From CAVYUC01 sp963783085 (GTDB taxonomy: Bacteria; Bacteroidota; Bacteroidia; Bacteroidales; Prolixibacteraceae), in the NCBI GenBank assembly GCA_963783085.1, contig CAWAMJ010000010.1:248001-312000 (forward strand): DNA of 64,000 nt, read 5' to 3'. The position numbers were made by a program, and so were the translations under genes. Under the pieces are notes generated by a model. It had not been told where the DNA came from. It saw only the letters and a list, made by a program, of their open reading frames with translations, and made no database searches. Shown in pieces: positions 8,093 to 16,062 of this stretch. Each line of letters begins with the position of its first letter. Position 1 is the first letter of the stretch.

Positions 8093-8869
8093 ATGATAGT
8101 TTACACCTACGATAAAAACTTTGAAGGATTTTTAACCTGCATTTTTGAAAGTTACAACCGGAAGGAATATCCCGTTGATATTTATCCGCGGGGAGGGAAA
8201 ACCCGGTATTTGTATGCCGAATTGTATGATGTAACAACTGATTCCGGGAAAGCCGACCGCGTTTGGAAAGGCATTCAGGAAAAGTTAACCCGGAAAAACA
8301 AGCAACTGCTGTTTTATGCATTTCTTTCGGATGAACCTGGGATTGAGATGAAAATTTACCGGTTTGTGCGGCGGCTGTTTATCGAGCATTATAATATTGA
8401 AACTGATTTTGGCGATGCCGATGTTTTATGCGTCACGCAAATTTCCCGGAAGGTAAAAAAAGAAGCAATGCGGATGATGCAGTTTGTCCGTTTTCAGCGC
8501 ACAAGAGAAGATTTCTTTTTCTGTGGAATCGAACCCATATACGATGTCATTCCATTGGTGGTCAACCATTTTCAGTCGCGGTTTTCCGATCAGAAATGGC
8601 TGCTTTACGATTTAAAACGAAATTACGGCATTTATTACAACCTCATCAAGGCGGAGGAAGTGGAGCTTTCAAAGCAGGCTTTTAACCAGTATAATGGCGA
8701 AGTTCAGCAAAATATTCTGCAGGAAGGCGAAGGATTTTACCAGAGTCTTTGGAAATCATATTTCAAACACATCAACATCAACGAACGGAAAAATCTGAAA
8801 TTGCAGCTTCAGCACATGCCGCGCCGGTTTTGGAAATATTTGCCCGAAAAAGTGACAGCCCTGCGGTAA
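8093..8869 (+). CDS. TIGR03915/DUF4130 family putative DNA repair protein
   Basis: This 258-residue protein begins MIVYTYDKNFEGFLTCIFES, the typical start of the DUF4130 family that is paired with the radical SAM protein encoded just upstream. It has a conserved C-terminal block ending RKNLKLQLQHMPRRFWKYLP. Members are annotated as probable DNA metabolism proteins, and some relatives are fused to or neighbour uracil-DNA glycosylases. No metal or nuclease motif is obvious. The spacing of 85 bases and shared strand suggest one transcript with the radical SAM gene. Confidence 0.85.
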   Translation: MIVYTYDKNFEGFLTCIFESYNRKEYPVDIYPRGGKTRYLYAELYDVTTDSGKADRVWKGIQEKLTRKNKQLLFYAFLSDEPGIEMKIYRFVRRLFIEHYNIETDFGDADVLCVTQISRKVKKEAMRMMQFVRFQRTREDFFFCGIEPIYDVIPLVVNHFQSRFSDQKWLLYDLKRNYGIYYNLIKAEEVELSKQAFNQYNGEVQQNILQEGEGFYQSLWKSYFKHININERKNLKLQLQHMPRRFWKYLPEKVTALR

Positions 8870-8883
8870 ATATCAATGAAACC

Positions 8884-8921
8884 TGGGGGAAAAAAGAAAC
8901 CCGCTTCAAATTGAAACGGGC
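8884..8921 (-). terminator. Terminator of the DUF1080 gene
   Basis: CCCG-c-TTCAA, a short loop, then TTGAA-a-CGGG form an interrupted stem (8900-8920). On the minus strand it is followed by TTTCTTTTTT. It lies about 20 bases past the stop of the DUF1080 gene and may also serve the converging DUF4130 gene. Confidence 0.65.
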
Positions 8922-8942
8922 TGAATATTTTGAAGTTGCCTA

Positions 8943-9746
8943 TTACATCAAAACCTCTTCCGGTATTTTATCGATGGGTTTTATTTGGATTGTTTTTATA
9001 AAAAGTTCACCACCTTCCGATTGAATTTGTATTTTGCCTGAAGTTAATGGAATGACCTGTCCGTTTTCCACCCGGCCGGTATTTTTGTTTACCATCACAG
9101 TTTGCCCGTTAATTACATGAACAGTAGTTCTGTCAAAGCAATAAAGATCGACTGTGTTCCATTCGCCAACCGGATTTTCTGCATCGGCGGCTTTTTTTAT
9201 GTTTTTTCCATTGTGTTCTTCACTGAATTTTTTTACTTCTCCATTCGGCGAATATTGAAATCCGCCTTCCACTTCATTTACAGATGTTTCGCAATAGGTG
9301 TTGTTCATCAGGTAGGTATCGCCGAGGCGTTCGTGCATCAACTGGCATTCGATGTTCACCATCCACGTTCCCAACGCCTCGCCGAAATCGCCAAAACTAT
9401 GATGAAGCAATCCGCTGTTCCGGCTGGTGTAAAATTCATCGCCCCATTTGAAAACAAGCTGCAGGTGGTAATTCGAAAAGGTATCGCGTGTTGCGAGCGA
9501 GCCATTTATTTCGCCGGAAACACGAATCAGGTTTTCATTGTTTTCTTCCACAATGGAAAATACCCGTTCAGGAGTTACCACATTCGCCAGGCTATCGAAA
9601 CCGGTCAGCGGAGTTCCCAGATAAATATTCCAATTGTCGAGATTTTCGCCGTTAAAAAGTGGCTGCCAGGATTTTTCGGTTTGGCAGGAATTGCCGGTGA
9701 TGAAAATTGTTGCTGCGAACAACAGAAGGTAAATTGGTTTTTTCAT
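8943..9746 (-). CDS. DUF1080 (3-keto-disaccharide hydrolase-like) lipoprotein
   Basis: The 267-residue protein starts with a lipoprotein signal ending TGNSC (Cys at about 21), so it should be anchored in a cell envelope membrane. The mature part carries the DUF1080 fold: WQPLFNGENLDNW at the N terminus, then SGLLHHSF and a closing KIQIQSEGGELFIKTIQIKPI. DUF1080 proteins are concanavalin-like sandwiches, and some act on 3-keto-glycosides. The substrate here is not known, and no sugar-oxidising partner is adjacent. Confidence 0.82.
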   Translation of the reverse strand: MKKPIYLLLFAATIFITGNSCQTEKSWQPLFNGENLDNWNIYLGTPLTGFDSLANVVTPERVFSIVEENNENLIRVSGEINGSLATRDTFSNYHLQLVFKWGDEFYTSRNSGLLHHSFGDFGEALGTWMVNIECQLMHERLGDTYLMNNTYCETSVNEVEGGFQYSPNGEVKKFSEEHNGKNIKKAADAENPVGEWNTVDLYCFDRTTVHVINGQTVMVNKNTGRVENGQVIPLTSGKIQIQSEGGELFIKTIQIKPIDKIPEEVLM

Positions 9747-9771
9747 GATAAAAGGTTTAAATTAAATTGAT

Positions 9772-9804
9772 AAAAAAACTGCCCCGTTAATACAGGACAG
9801 TTTC
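9772..9804 (-). terminator. Terminator of the small HTH gene
   Basis: On the minus strand AACTGTCC and GGGGCAGTT form a stem around a short loop, followed by seven T. It lies about 30 bases past the stop of the 84-residue gene and before the DUF1080 gene. Confidence 0.7.
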
Positions 9805-9832
9805 ACAAATATTTTTAAATCGGTTTGTTCTG

Positions 9833-10087
9833 CTAAACTGTTTCCTCTGCTAAAATCTCTCTTGCTCTTTCGAGAATATCGGTATTATCAATTAAAACGA
9901 TTCCGCCGTTTGGCCCCGGCTCCATATGAATTCCCACTGCTGCTCCGTTTGTGTAGTTAGCGCCTCCGAAATAGTTCCTGACGGTTTCTTCACTTAGTTC
10001 AAATTCGTGCGCTATTCTCCTTATTGAACCGGCAGGCAAGCTGTCTTTGATTTTACGCAGCTCATTAAAAGTTATTTTCCCCTCCAT
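9833..10087 (-). CDS. Small helix-turn-helix protein, Bacteroidota-conserved type
   Basis: This 84-residue protein has a clear helix-turn-helix segment (GSIRRIAHEFELSEETVRNY, about residues 20-39). A short Gly-rich linker and an acidic C terminus with DNTDILERAREIL follow. It resembles small DNA-binding proteins common in Bacteroidota. No target is visible and it is transcribed alone, with its own terminator at 9772-9804. It could be a nucleoid or stress regulator; function is unassigned. Confidence 0.75.
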   Translation of the reverse strand: MEGKITFNELRKIKDSLPAGSIRRIAHEFELSEETVRNYFGGANYTNGAAVGIHMEPGPNGGIVLIDNTDILERAREILAEETV

Positions 10088-10318
10088 AACGTCTAATTTT
10101 TATGTTAATACGATTAAAATTTAAAAGAACTTAATCCGACATGTAAAATTAAAATTAATAATTTTATAATGTATTTTTCATTGTTAAGTTATTTTTACTT
10201 TTTTCCGGGATAATCTAAAAGCTTCTTTTCCTAAGAATCTGGTTACTAATCTCTAAAATTAGCAAATCAAAATTTCCGTCTTTTTTTGGCTGAAATATTT
10301 AACAATTTTTAAGTTCTC
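10088..10318. other. AT-rich intergenic region
   Basis: These 231 bases separate the small HTH gene from the end of the GH3 gene. They are strongly AT-rich and hold the upstream region of the HTH gene. I see no terminator, repeat or small gene that I can support. Confidence 0.5.
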
Positions 10319-13255
10319 CTATAGGCAGTCATAAATGGCCTGGTGCATCGCCGTACGGATGTTTAGATCGTATAATTTTGAATTGTTCCGGGTGGGGTAA
10401 ACCCGGTTCGACATAAAAATAAAAAGAAGCCCGTTATCCGGATCGGCCCAGGCAAAAGTTCCGGTGAATCCACTGTGGCCAAAACTGTTTTTACTGCTGC
10501 TAACCGCCGGATATGCGTCTTTTAGTTTGTTTTTATAATTATCGATAAGAGGTTTATCGAAACCCAATCCGCGTCGGTTTTCATTTTTTGGGTATTGAAT
10601 TTCGATGAATTCGTTCATGGTTTTTTCTGAAATATACCGGTTCCCGCCATAAAAGCCTTTCTGCAGGTACATTTGAAATAATTTGGCCAAATCGTTGGTG
10701 GTGCCAAATAATCCTGCATTACCCGAAATTCCTCCCATCATTGCTGCTCCTTCATCGTGGACAAAACCCTGCAGTTTTTCATTTCTGAAAAAATCATCGG
10801 TTTCTGTGGGGATGATGTTTTTTAGCGGAAACAACTTGTACGGATTGTAAGAGATGGTGTACGCTCCGAGCGGGTGGTAAAAATTTTCCGCAAGGTATTT
10901 CTCATACGATTCGCCGGTTAAGTGTGAAATGATATCAGGATAAAGGTAAAAACTGAGTCCGGAGTATAAATATTTTTTCCGCGGCAGTAGTTTCGAATGG
11001 TTGATGGTATCGAACATCAGCTTTTTGAAATCTTCATTCATAAATAAATGGTCGGAAATGCGGATGTTGTATTTTTGGGATGGCTGATGCCTGAAAACTG
11101 TTTTTTTTAGTTTTCCTTTATTATCGGTTGCCATATTCCAGTACGAAATCCAGGCGGGCAAACGTGCCTGATGAGCAAGTACTTCGCGTACCGTGATGTA
11201 TTCTTTGTTTGTTCCTTTAAACCCGGGCCAGTATTTTGAAAAAGGAGCATCGAGGTTGATTTTGGCTTCATCAACCAATTTCATTAACGCCGGAAGTGGT
11301 CCGGTTACTTTTGTTAACGAAGCCCAATCATACAGATTGCCGGATTCTACTTTTCGTTCTTTTGAGTACGTGTGGTAACCATAACATTTATGGAAAATCA
11401 CCATGCCGTCTTTCGCCACCAAAACCTGACATCCCGGATATGCTGCTGAATCGACGCCGAGTTGTGCAATGGAATCGATTCGTTGTGTTAATTCTTCGGA
11501 ATGAACACCCAGTTCTTCGGGAATTGTGTAAGAGAGGCAGGAGTTTTCTTTTACTTCTATCCCGTCATTTAGTTTAAATCTGGAATCGACGGTTACCGGG
11601 AGTTTTCCGTTTGCCCCAATGGCGCCAAAAACCAGTTGTGCTGCCAGTTGCTGAATGAGATCGCTGTTTTGGTATGTTAGAATCAGACCATCGGCGTGTT
11701 GGATATTTTCGAAATATTTCAGCGCATATGCATTTCCGAAGAAAACAGCCACCGTTTTATTTTCCTGAATAATTTCAGAAACCGCCTCGCGCTGGATTTC
11801 CACAGTTCCGTATTTTCCCGAAGGAAACCTGTTAATGCCGTCGATTCCTGCGATTACCAGGTTGTAATTGTCTAAAATCCGGCGCAGTTTCACCACATCG
11901 GTTGCCTGTGCTTTTTTACTCAGGAAATAATGGTCGACCAGCGTGTATTTGCTCAGCATTTCCTGAAACGGAGAGATTGTGTCGGCGCCAATCATAACAG
12001 AAGCAATTTTAAATGAATCGAGGTGCTGAACCGGAAGAGTTTTGTTGTTTTCGAGAACAGTGAACGAGCCTTTTATAAGCTTTCGGTTGGTAACTTCGTA
12101 GTACGGCGAATTTAGCTGTCTGGTAAGATTTTTGATATCTGTGGGTTTATAGATATTCAGATTTTCCCAACGTTTCAAAGCCATAACTTTCCGGCATTTA
12201 TCATTAATTTCCGAAATCGGAATTTCTCCCGCTTCCACAGCAGCTTTTACACTTTGAATGGCTTTTTCAAGGTCGGGCACAAATTCCACCATGTCGTTTC
12301 CGGCTTTCAGTGCTTGAACTTCAGTGTTGCCGTTTTGAGTCCTCACGCCGCGCATGTTTATTGCGTCGGTAATTACCAAACCATGAAAGCCGATTTCGTT
12401 TTTCAGGTAACCGGTGACAATATTTTTTGAAAGGGAAGAAGGAATTCCGGTATCATCGAGTGCAGGTACATTCAAATGTGCCGTCATAATTCCGCTGATT
12501 CCTTTTTCTGCCAGGTAGCGAAAAGGAAAAGATTCCACCGAGTCGATCCGTTCTTTTGAATGCGGCACCAGCGGAAGCGTTAAATGTGAATCGGTTTGAG
12601 TGTCGCCATGTCCGGGAAAATGTTTCGCCACCGGTATAACACCGGCATCTTGCATTCCTCGCGCCAAATGCCAGGTTTTTTCAGCCACATTCAATTTGTC
12701 TTCGCCAAACGAGCGGAAATTGATTACCGGGTTTTCCGGATTGGTATTTACATCGGCAACCGGAGCAAAATTGATGTGGATTCCCATTTGCTTCATTTGG
12801 TTGCCAATGTCGCGGCCCATCTGATAAATGTACGTCGAATCCTGAACAGCGCCTAACGCCTGTGCTACCGGATATACAGCGGTGCTGTCAATCCGCATGG
12901 GCAAACCCCATTCGCCGTCGACAGCGACTAACAGCGGAACCTTCGAATTTTCCTGAAATTCATTGATCCAGCGTGTTGTTTTTACAGGATGTCCCTGCAT
13001 GACCAGTATCCCACCCGGCTGATACTTTTTTATCAGTTCTATAACTTTTTCCTTGCTTTGTTCGTCCTGTTCCGGATAAGCGGTTATCATCATCAACTGC
13101 GCTATCTTTTCTTCAAGCGGCATATCCTGAAGCTGATGATTTACCCAACCGTCGTTTAAGTAATATAGAAATGGCGGATCACTGTTTTCGGCTTGCAAAA
13201 CGTTAACTGCCAGTAATAAAAGAATAACAAGAATTTGTTTGTAGATTGACAACAT
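10319..13255 (-). CDS. GH3 beta-N-acetylglucosaminidase fused to a serine hydrolase (beta-lactamase family)
   Basis: The 978-residue exported protein has a signal peptide of about 22 residues. A GH3 domain with NagZ-type motifs follows: KHFPGHGDTQTDSH (211-224) holds the His/Asp acid-base pair, and LVITDAINMRGV holds the Asp297 nucleophile. Residues from about 590 form a beta-lactamase/esterase domain with SLTK near 643. The later motifs are unusual: YSG rather than YxN, and HSG rather than KTG. The protein should release N-acetylglucosamine from muropeptides in the periplasm. It is divergent from namZ, which fits joint peptidoglycan salvage. Confidence 0.9.
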   Translation of the reverse strand: MLSIYKQILVILLLLAVNVLQAENSDPPFLYYLNDGWVNHQLQDMPLEEKIAQLMMITAYPEQDEQSKEKVIELIKKYQPGGILVMQGHPVKTTRWINEFQENSKVPLLVAVDGEWGLPMRIDSTAVYPVAQALGAVQDSTYIYQMGRDIGNQMKQMGIHINFAPVADVNTNPENPVINFRSFGEDKLNVAEKTWHLARGMQDAGVIPVAKHFPGHGDTQTDSHLTLPLVPHSKERIDSVESFPFRYLAEKGISGIMTAHLNVPALDDTGIPSSLSKNIVTGYLKNEIGFHGLVITDAINMRGVRTQNGNTEVQALKAGNDMVEFVPDLEKAIQSVKAAVEAGEIPISEINDKCRKVMALKRWENLNIYKPTDIKNLTRQLNSPYYEVTNRKLIKGSFTVLENNKTLPVQHLDSFKIASVMIGADTISPFQEMLSKYTLVDHYFLSKKAQATDVVKLRRILDNYNLVIAGIDGINRFPSGKYGTVEIQREAVSEIIQENKTVAVFFGNAYALKYFENIQHADGLILTYQNSDLIQQLAAQLVFGAIGANGKLPVTVDSRFKLNDGIEVKENSCLSYTIPEELGVHSEELTQRIDSIAQLGVDSAAYPGCQVLVAKDGMVIFHKCYGYHTYSKERKVESGNLYDWASLTKVTGPLPALMKLVDEAKINLDAPFSKYWPGFKGTNKEYITVREVLAHQARLPAWISYWNMATDNKGKLKKTVFRHQPSQKYNIRISDHLFMNEDFKKLMFDTINHSKLLPRKKYLYSGLSFYLYPDIISHLTGESYEKYLAENFYHPLGAYTISYNPYKLFPLKNIIPTETDDFFRNEKLQGFVHDEGAAMMGGISGNAGLFGTTNDLAKLFQMYLQKGFYGGNRYISEKTMNEFIEIQYPKNENRRGLGFDKPLIDNYKNKLKDAYPAVSSSKNSFGHSGFTGTFAWADPDNGLLFIFMSNRVYPTRNNSKLYDLNIRTAMHQAIYDCL

Positions 13256-13355
13256 ATTTTACTAACTCAGAAAATAGGTTTTTAGTTTGTTTGAAATTCT
13301 TTAATCGAGAAATGTATTGGTATTTTCGCAAATGTATATTTATTTTTTTGAGAAG

Positions 13356-14525
13356 ATGAAAAATTTGGCCGGAATTCTATTGATGTTTTGCCTGGCAGGT
13401 TCCTGTTCAGGTAAATCCAATACGGATTTAAAAACGGGAGCCGATCAGCCGGAGCAATACCTGCCGCTGATGACTGATAAAAAAGTGGGATTAGTGGTGA
13501 ACCACACCTCAATGGTTGGACAGGAACATCTGGTGGATTTTCTGGTTAAAAATGGGATTCAGGTTAAAACCATTTTTGCACCTGAACATGGGTTTCGCGG
13601 GAACGCTGCAGCGGGCGAGGAAATAAACGACAGCGTTGATCCGAAAACCGGAATTGCTGTTGTTTCGTTGTACGGCGAAAATCGAAAACCAAAACCTTCG
13701 CAGCTAAAAAATCTGGACGTTGTGGTTTTTGATATTCAGGATGTGGGCTGCCGGTTTTATACTTACATTTCAACACTGCATCTGGTTTTGGAGGCCTGCG
13801 CGGAAAATTCGAAACCACTGTTGGTGCTCGACCGGCCCAATCCAAACGGGGATTATATTGCCGGTCCGGTTCTGAAACCCGAATTTCAGTCGTTTGTGGG
13901 TATGGATCCCATTCCGGTTGTACATGGTTGTACGGTGGGCGAACTGGCTAAGATGATTAACGGCGAGCATTGGCATGCGGCAAAAAACAAATGCGAACTG
14001 ACGATTGTCCCGGTTGCCAATTATACCCATTCAACAAAATATAAACTTCCGGTTCCGCCGTCTCCGAATTTGCCAAACTATTTGTCGGTGAGGCTATATC
14101 CGTCGCTTTGTTTTTTTGAAGCTACAAGCGTGAGCATAGGCCGCGGCACAGAATTTCCTTTCCAGGTAATTGGTGGAACAAAACCTGACTTGGGTGATTT
14201 TACTTTTACGCCGCATGCCATCGAAGGGGTTGCTCTGAATCCGGTAAATGAAGGAAAAGTTTGCTACGGGATCGACCTTCGGAAATTGGAAGAAATTCCG
14301 GAATTCACATTGAAATATTTTTTAGGTTTTTATCATCAATACGAGAGCGACGGAGATTTTCTGACGCGGCCGGAATGGCTGAATTTTCTGGCCGGAACGG
14401 ATCGTTTAATCCATCAAATCAGGAATGGGAAAACTGAAGGTGAAATCCGCCAAAGCTGGCAACCCGAGCTGGAGCAATATAAATCGATGAGAAAAAAATA
14501 TTTGTTATACACCGATTTTGAATAA
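13356..14525 (+). CDS. namZ: Exo-beta-N-acetylmuramidase NamZ-like lipoprotein (DUF1343)
   Basis: I take the ATG at 13356, which gives 389 residues with a lipoprotein signal (LLMFCLAGSC, Cys at about 17). The frame can be opened at 13317 but that buries the signal. Conserved DUF1343 blocks are VGLVVNHTS, FAPEHGFRG, DVVVFDIQDVGCRFYTYIST, LDRPNPNG and EATSVSIGRGTEFPF. Bacteroidota members of DUF1343 have been shown to remove MurNAc from the non-reducing ends of peptidoglycan fragments (GH171). Neighbouring GH3 and symporter genes support this role in cell-wall salvage. Confidence 0.88.
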   Translation: MKNLAGILLMFCLAGSCSGKSNTDLKTGADQPEQYLPLMTDKKVGLVVNHTSMVGQEHLVDFLVKNGIQVKTIFAPEHGFRGNAAAGEEINDSVDPKTGIAVVSLYGENRKPKPSQLKNLDVVVFDIQDVGCRFYTYISTLHLVLEACAENSKPLLVLDRPNPNGDYIAGPVLKPEFQSFVGMDPIPVVHGCTVGELAKMINGEHWHAAKNKCELTIVPVANYTHSTKYKLPVPPSPNLPNYLSVRLYPSLCFFEATSVSIGRGTEFPFQVIGGTKPDLGDFTFTPHAIEGVALNPVNEGKVCYGIDLRKLEEIPEFTLKYFLGFYHQYESDGDFLTRPEWLNFLAGTDRLIHQIRNGKTEGEIRQSWQPELEQYKSMRKKYLLYTDFE

Positions 14526-14527
14526 AT

Positions 14528-15979
14528 ATGGATCCTTACCTCGTACTGGGAATCGTTCTTGGTTATTTTCTTGTTTTAGTTGGAATTTCGTGGATTACTT
14601 CCCGAAATGCTGATACACAATCATTTTTTACTGCCAACCGGAGATCGCCATGGTATTTGGTGGCATTTGGAATGGTCGGTGCAACGTTATCGGGAGTGAC
14701 ATTTATTTCAGTTCCGGGAGAGGTGGGAAATTCAGCCTTTTCGTACCTGCAGTTTGTTTTTGGAAATCTGGTCGGATATTGGCTGGTAGCCGGAATTCTG
14801 TTGCCGTTATACTACAAACTGAACCTGGTTTCCATTTATTCGTTTCTGAACCAGCGTTTAGGTATCCGTTCCTATAAAACAGCTTCTTTTTTCTTTTTAT
14901 TTTCAAAACTTGTGGGCGCAGCTTTTCGGATGTATTTGGTTGCAGGGGTGCTTCAAATCGCTTTTTTCGATACTTTTAATATACCGTTTTCAATTACCGT
15001 AACCATTACTGTAGGTTTGATTTGGGTGTACACATACCGGGGCGGGATTAAAACCATCGTTTGGACTGACACGCTGCAAACGTTGTTTTTATTAAGCGCC
15101 GTGGTTTTCACCATCATTTCAGTTACACGAAGCCTGAACTGGGATTCCCGGGATTTGCTTCATGAAATTTCAAACCATTCGTATTCAAAAATATTTTTTT
15201 GGGACTGGCGGACCGGCAACAATTTTTTCAAGCAGTTTTTTGCCGGAATATTTATTACAATTGTAATGGTTGGAATGGACCAGGATATGATGCAGAAGAA
15301 CCTGACCTGCAAAAACAAAAAAGAAGCACAAAAGAACATGCTGGTTTTCAGCCTTTCATTTCTGGCAGCGGTTTTTCTGTTCCTTTGCCTTGGGGTGGTT
15401 TTATATATTTTTGCTAAAAATACGGGGCTCGAAATCCCCGAATCAACCGACGATTTGTATCCGCTGCTTGCACTCAATTATTTGGGATTACCGGTGGGAA
15501 TCGCATTTCTTTTGGGGATAACAGCTGCTGCCTATTCCAGCGCCGATTCAGCCCTCACGGCATTAACAACCTCGTTTAGCGTCGATTTTCTGAATATCGA
15601 TAAGTATGAAGAACAGCAAAAACGCCGGATAAAAAAGCGGAGCCACCTGCTTTTTTCTTTTTTGCTCATCGTGGTAATTTTACTGTTCCGTTTAATTAAT
15701 AATGAAAGTATTGTTGTGGCGGTATTCGTAGCTGCGGGTTATACGTACGGCCCTATTCTTGGTTTATTTGTTTTTGGCATTTATTCAAAAAGAGAAGTGG
15801 CGGACAAGTGGGTCCCTGTAGTCGGATTTTCGGCTCCGGTAATCTGCTATGTTATTTCTTCATTTTCCGAAGAATTATTTAATGGGTATAAATTCGGGTT
15901 CGAACTGCTGATATTAAACGGTTTTATCACTTTGGCAGGTTTAATTTTAATTTCACGGAAAAAAGGTTCTTTCAATTAA
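14528..15979 (+). CDS. Sodium/solute symporter (SSS family)
   Basis: This 483-residue integral membrane protein has about 13 predicted membrane spans and the SSS-family blocks GMVGATLSGVTFISVPG, TYRGGIKTIVWTD and AAAYSSADSALTALTTS. It starts two bases after namZ, so the two genes are cotranscribed. The likely substrate is a sugar released from peptidoglycan (MurNAc or related), imported with sodium across the inner membrane. This follows from context only; SSS proteins cannot be assigned a substrate by sequence alone. Confidence 0.88.
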   Translation: MDPYLVLGIVLGYFLVLVGISWITSRNADTQSFFTANRRSPWYLVAFGMVGATLSGVTFISVPGEVGNSAFSYLQFVFGNLVGYWLVAGILLPLYYKLNLVSIYSFLNQRLGIRSYKTASFFFLFSKLVGAAFRMYLVAGVLQIAFFDTFNIPFSITVTITVGLIWVYTYRGGIKTIVWTDTLQTLFLLSAVVFTIISVTRSLNWDSRDLLHEISNHSYSKIFFWDWRTGNNFFKQFFAGIFITIVMVGMDQDMMQKNLTCKNKKEAQKNMLVFSLSFLAAVFLFLCLGVVLYIFAKNTGLEIPESTDDLYPLLALNYLGLPVGIAFLLGITAAAYSSADSALTALTTSFSVDFLNIDKYEEQQKRRIKKRSHLLFSFLLIVVILLFRLINNESIVVAVFVAAGYTYGPILGLFVFGIYSKREVADKWVPVVGFSAPVICYVISSFSEELFNGYKFGFELLILNGFITLAGLILISRKKGSFN

Positions 15980-16018
15980 TGATTGTAAATAAATGTTAAA
16001 ATTTGTAAATTGAATTTA

Positions 16019-16026
16019 TATATTTG
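16019..16026 (+). promoter_or_regulatory. Promoter -7 element before the beta-helix lipoprotein gene
   Basis: TATATTTG matches TAnnTTTG. It lies 37 bases upstream of the GTG start at 16063. A TTG at 16024 falls inside it and is therefore unlikely to be a start codon. No well-placed -33 element is seen. Confidence 0.5.
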
Positions 16027-16062
16027 CACTTTAAACATTTTTTAATTCCGGTTCGGACAAAC

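Noticed and set aside
16024..16062. Longer start for the beta-helix lipoprotein at TTG 16024
   Set aside because: The TTG lies inside a promoter -7 element (TATATTTG), and the GTG at 16063 gives a clean lipoprotein signal.
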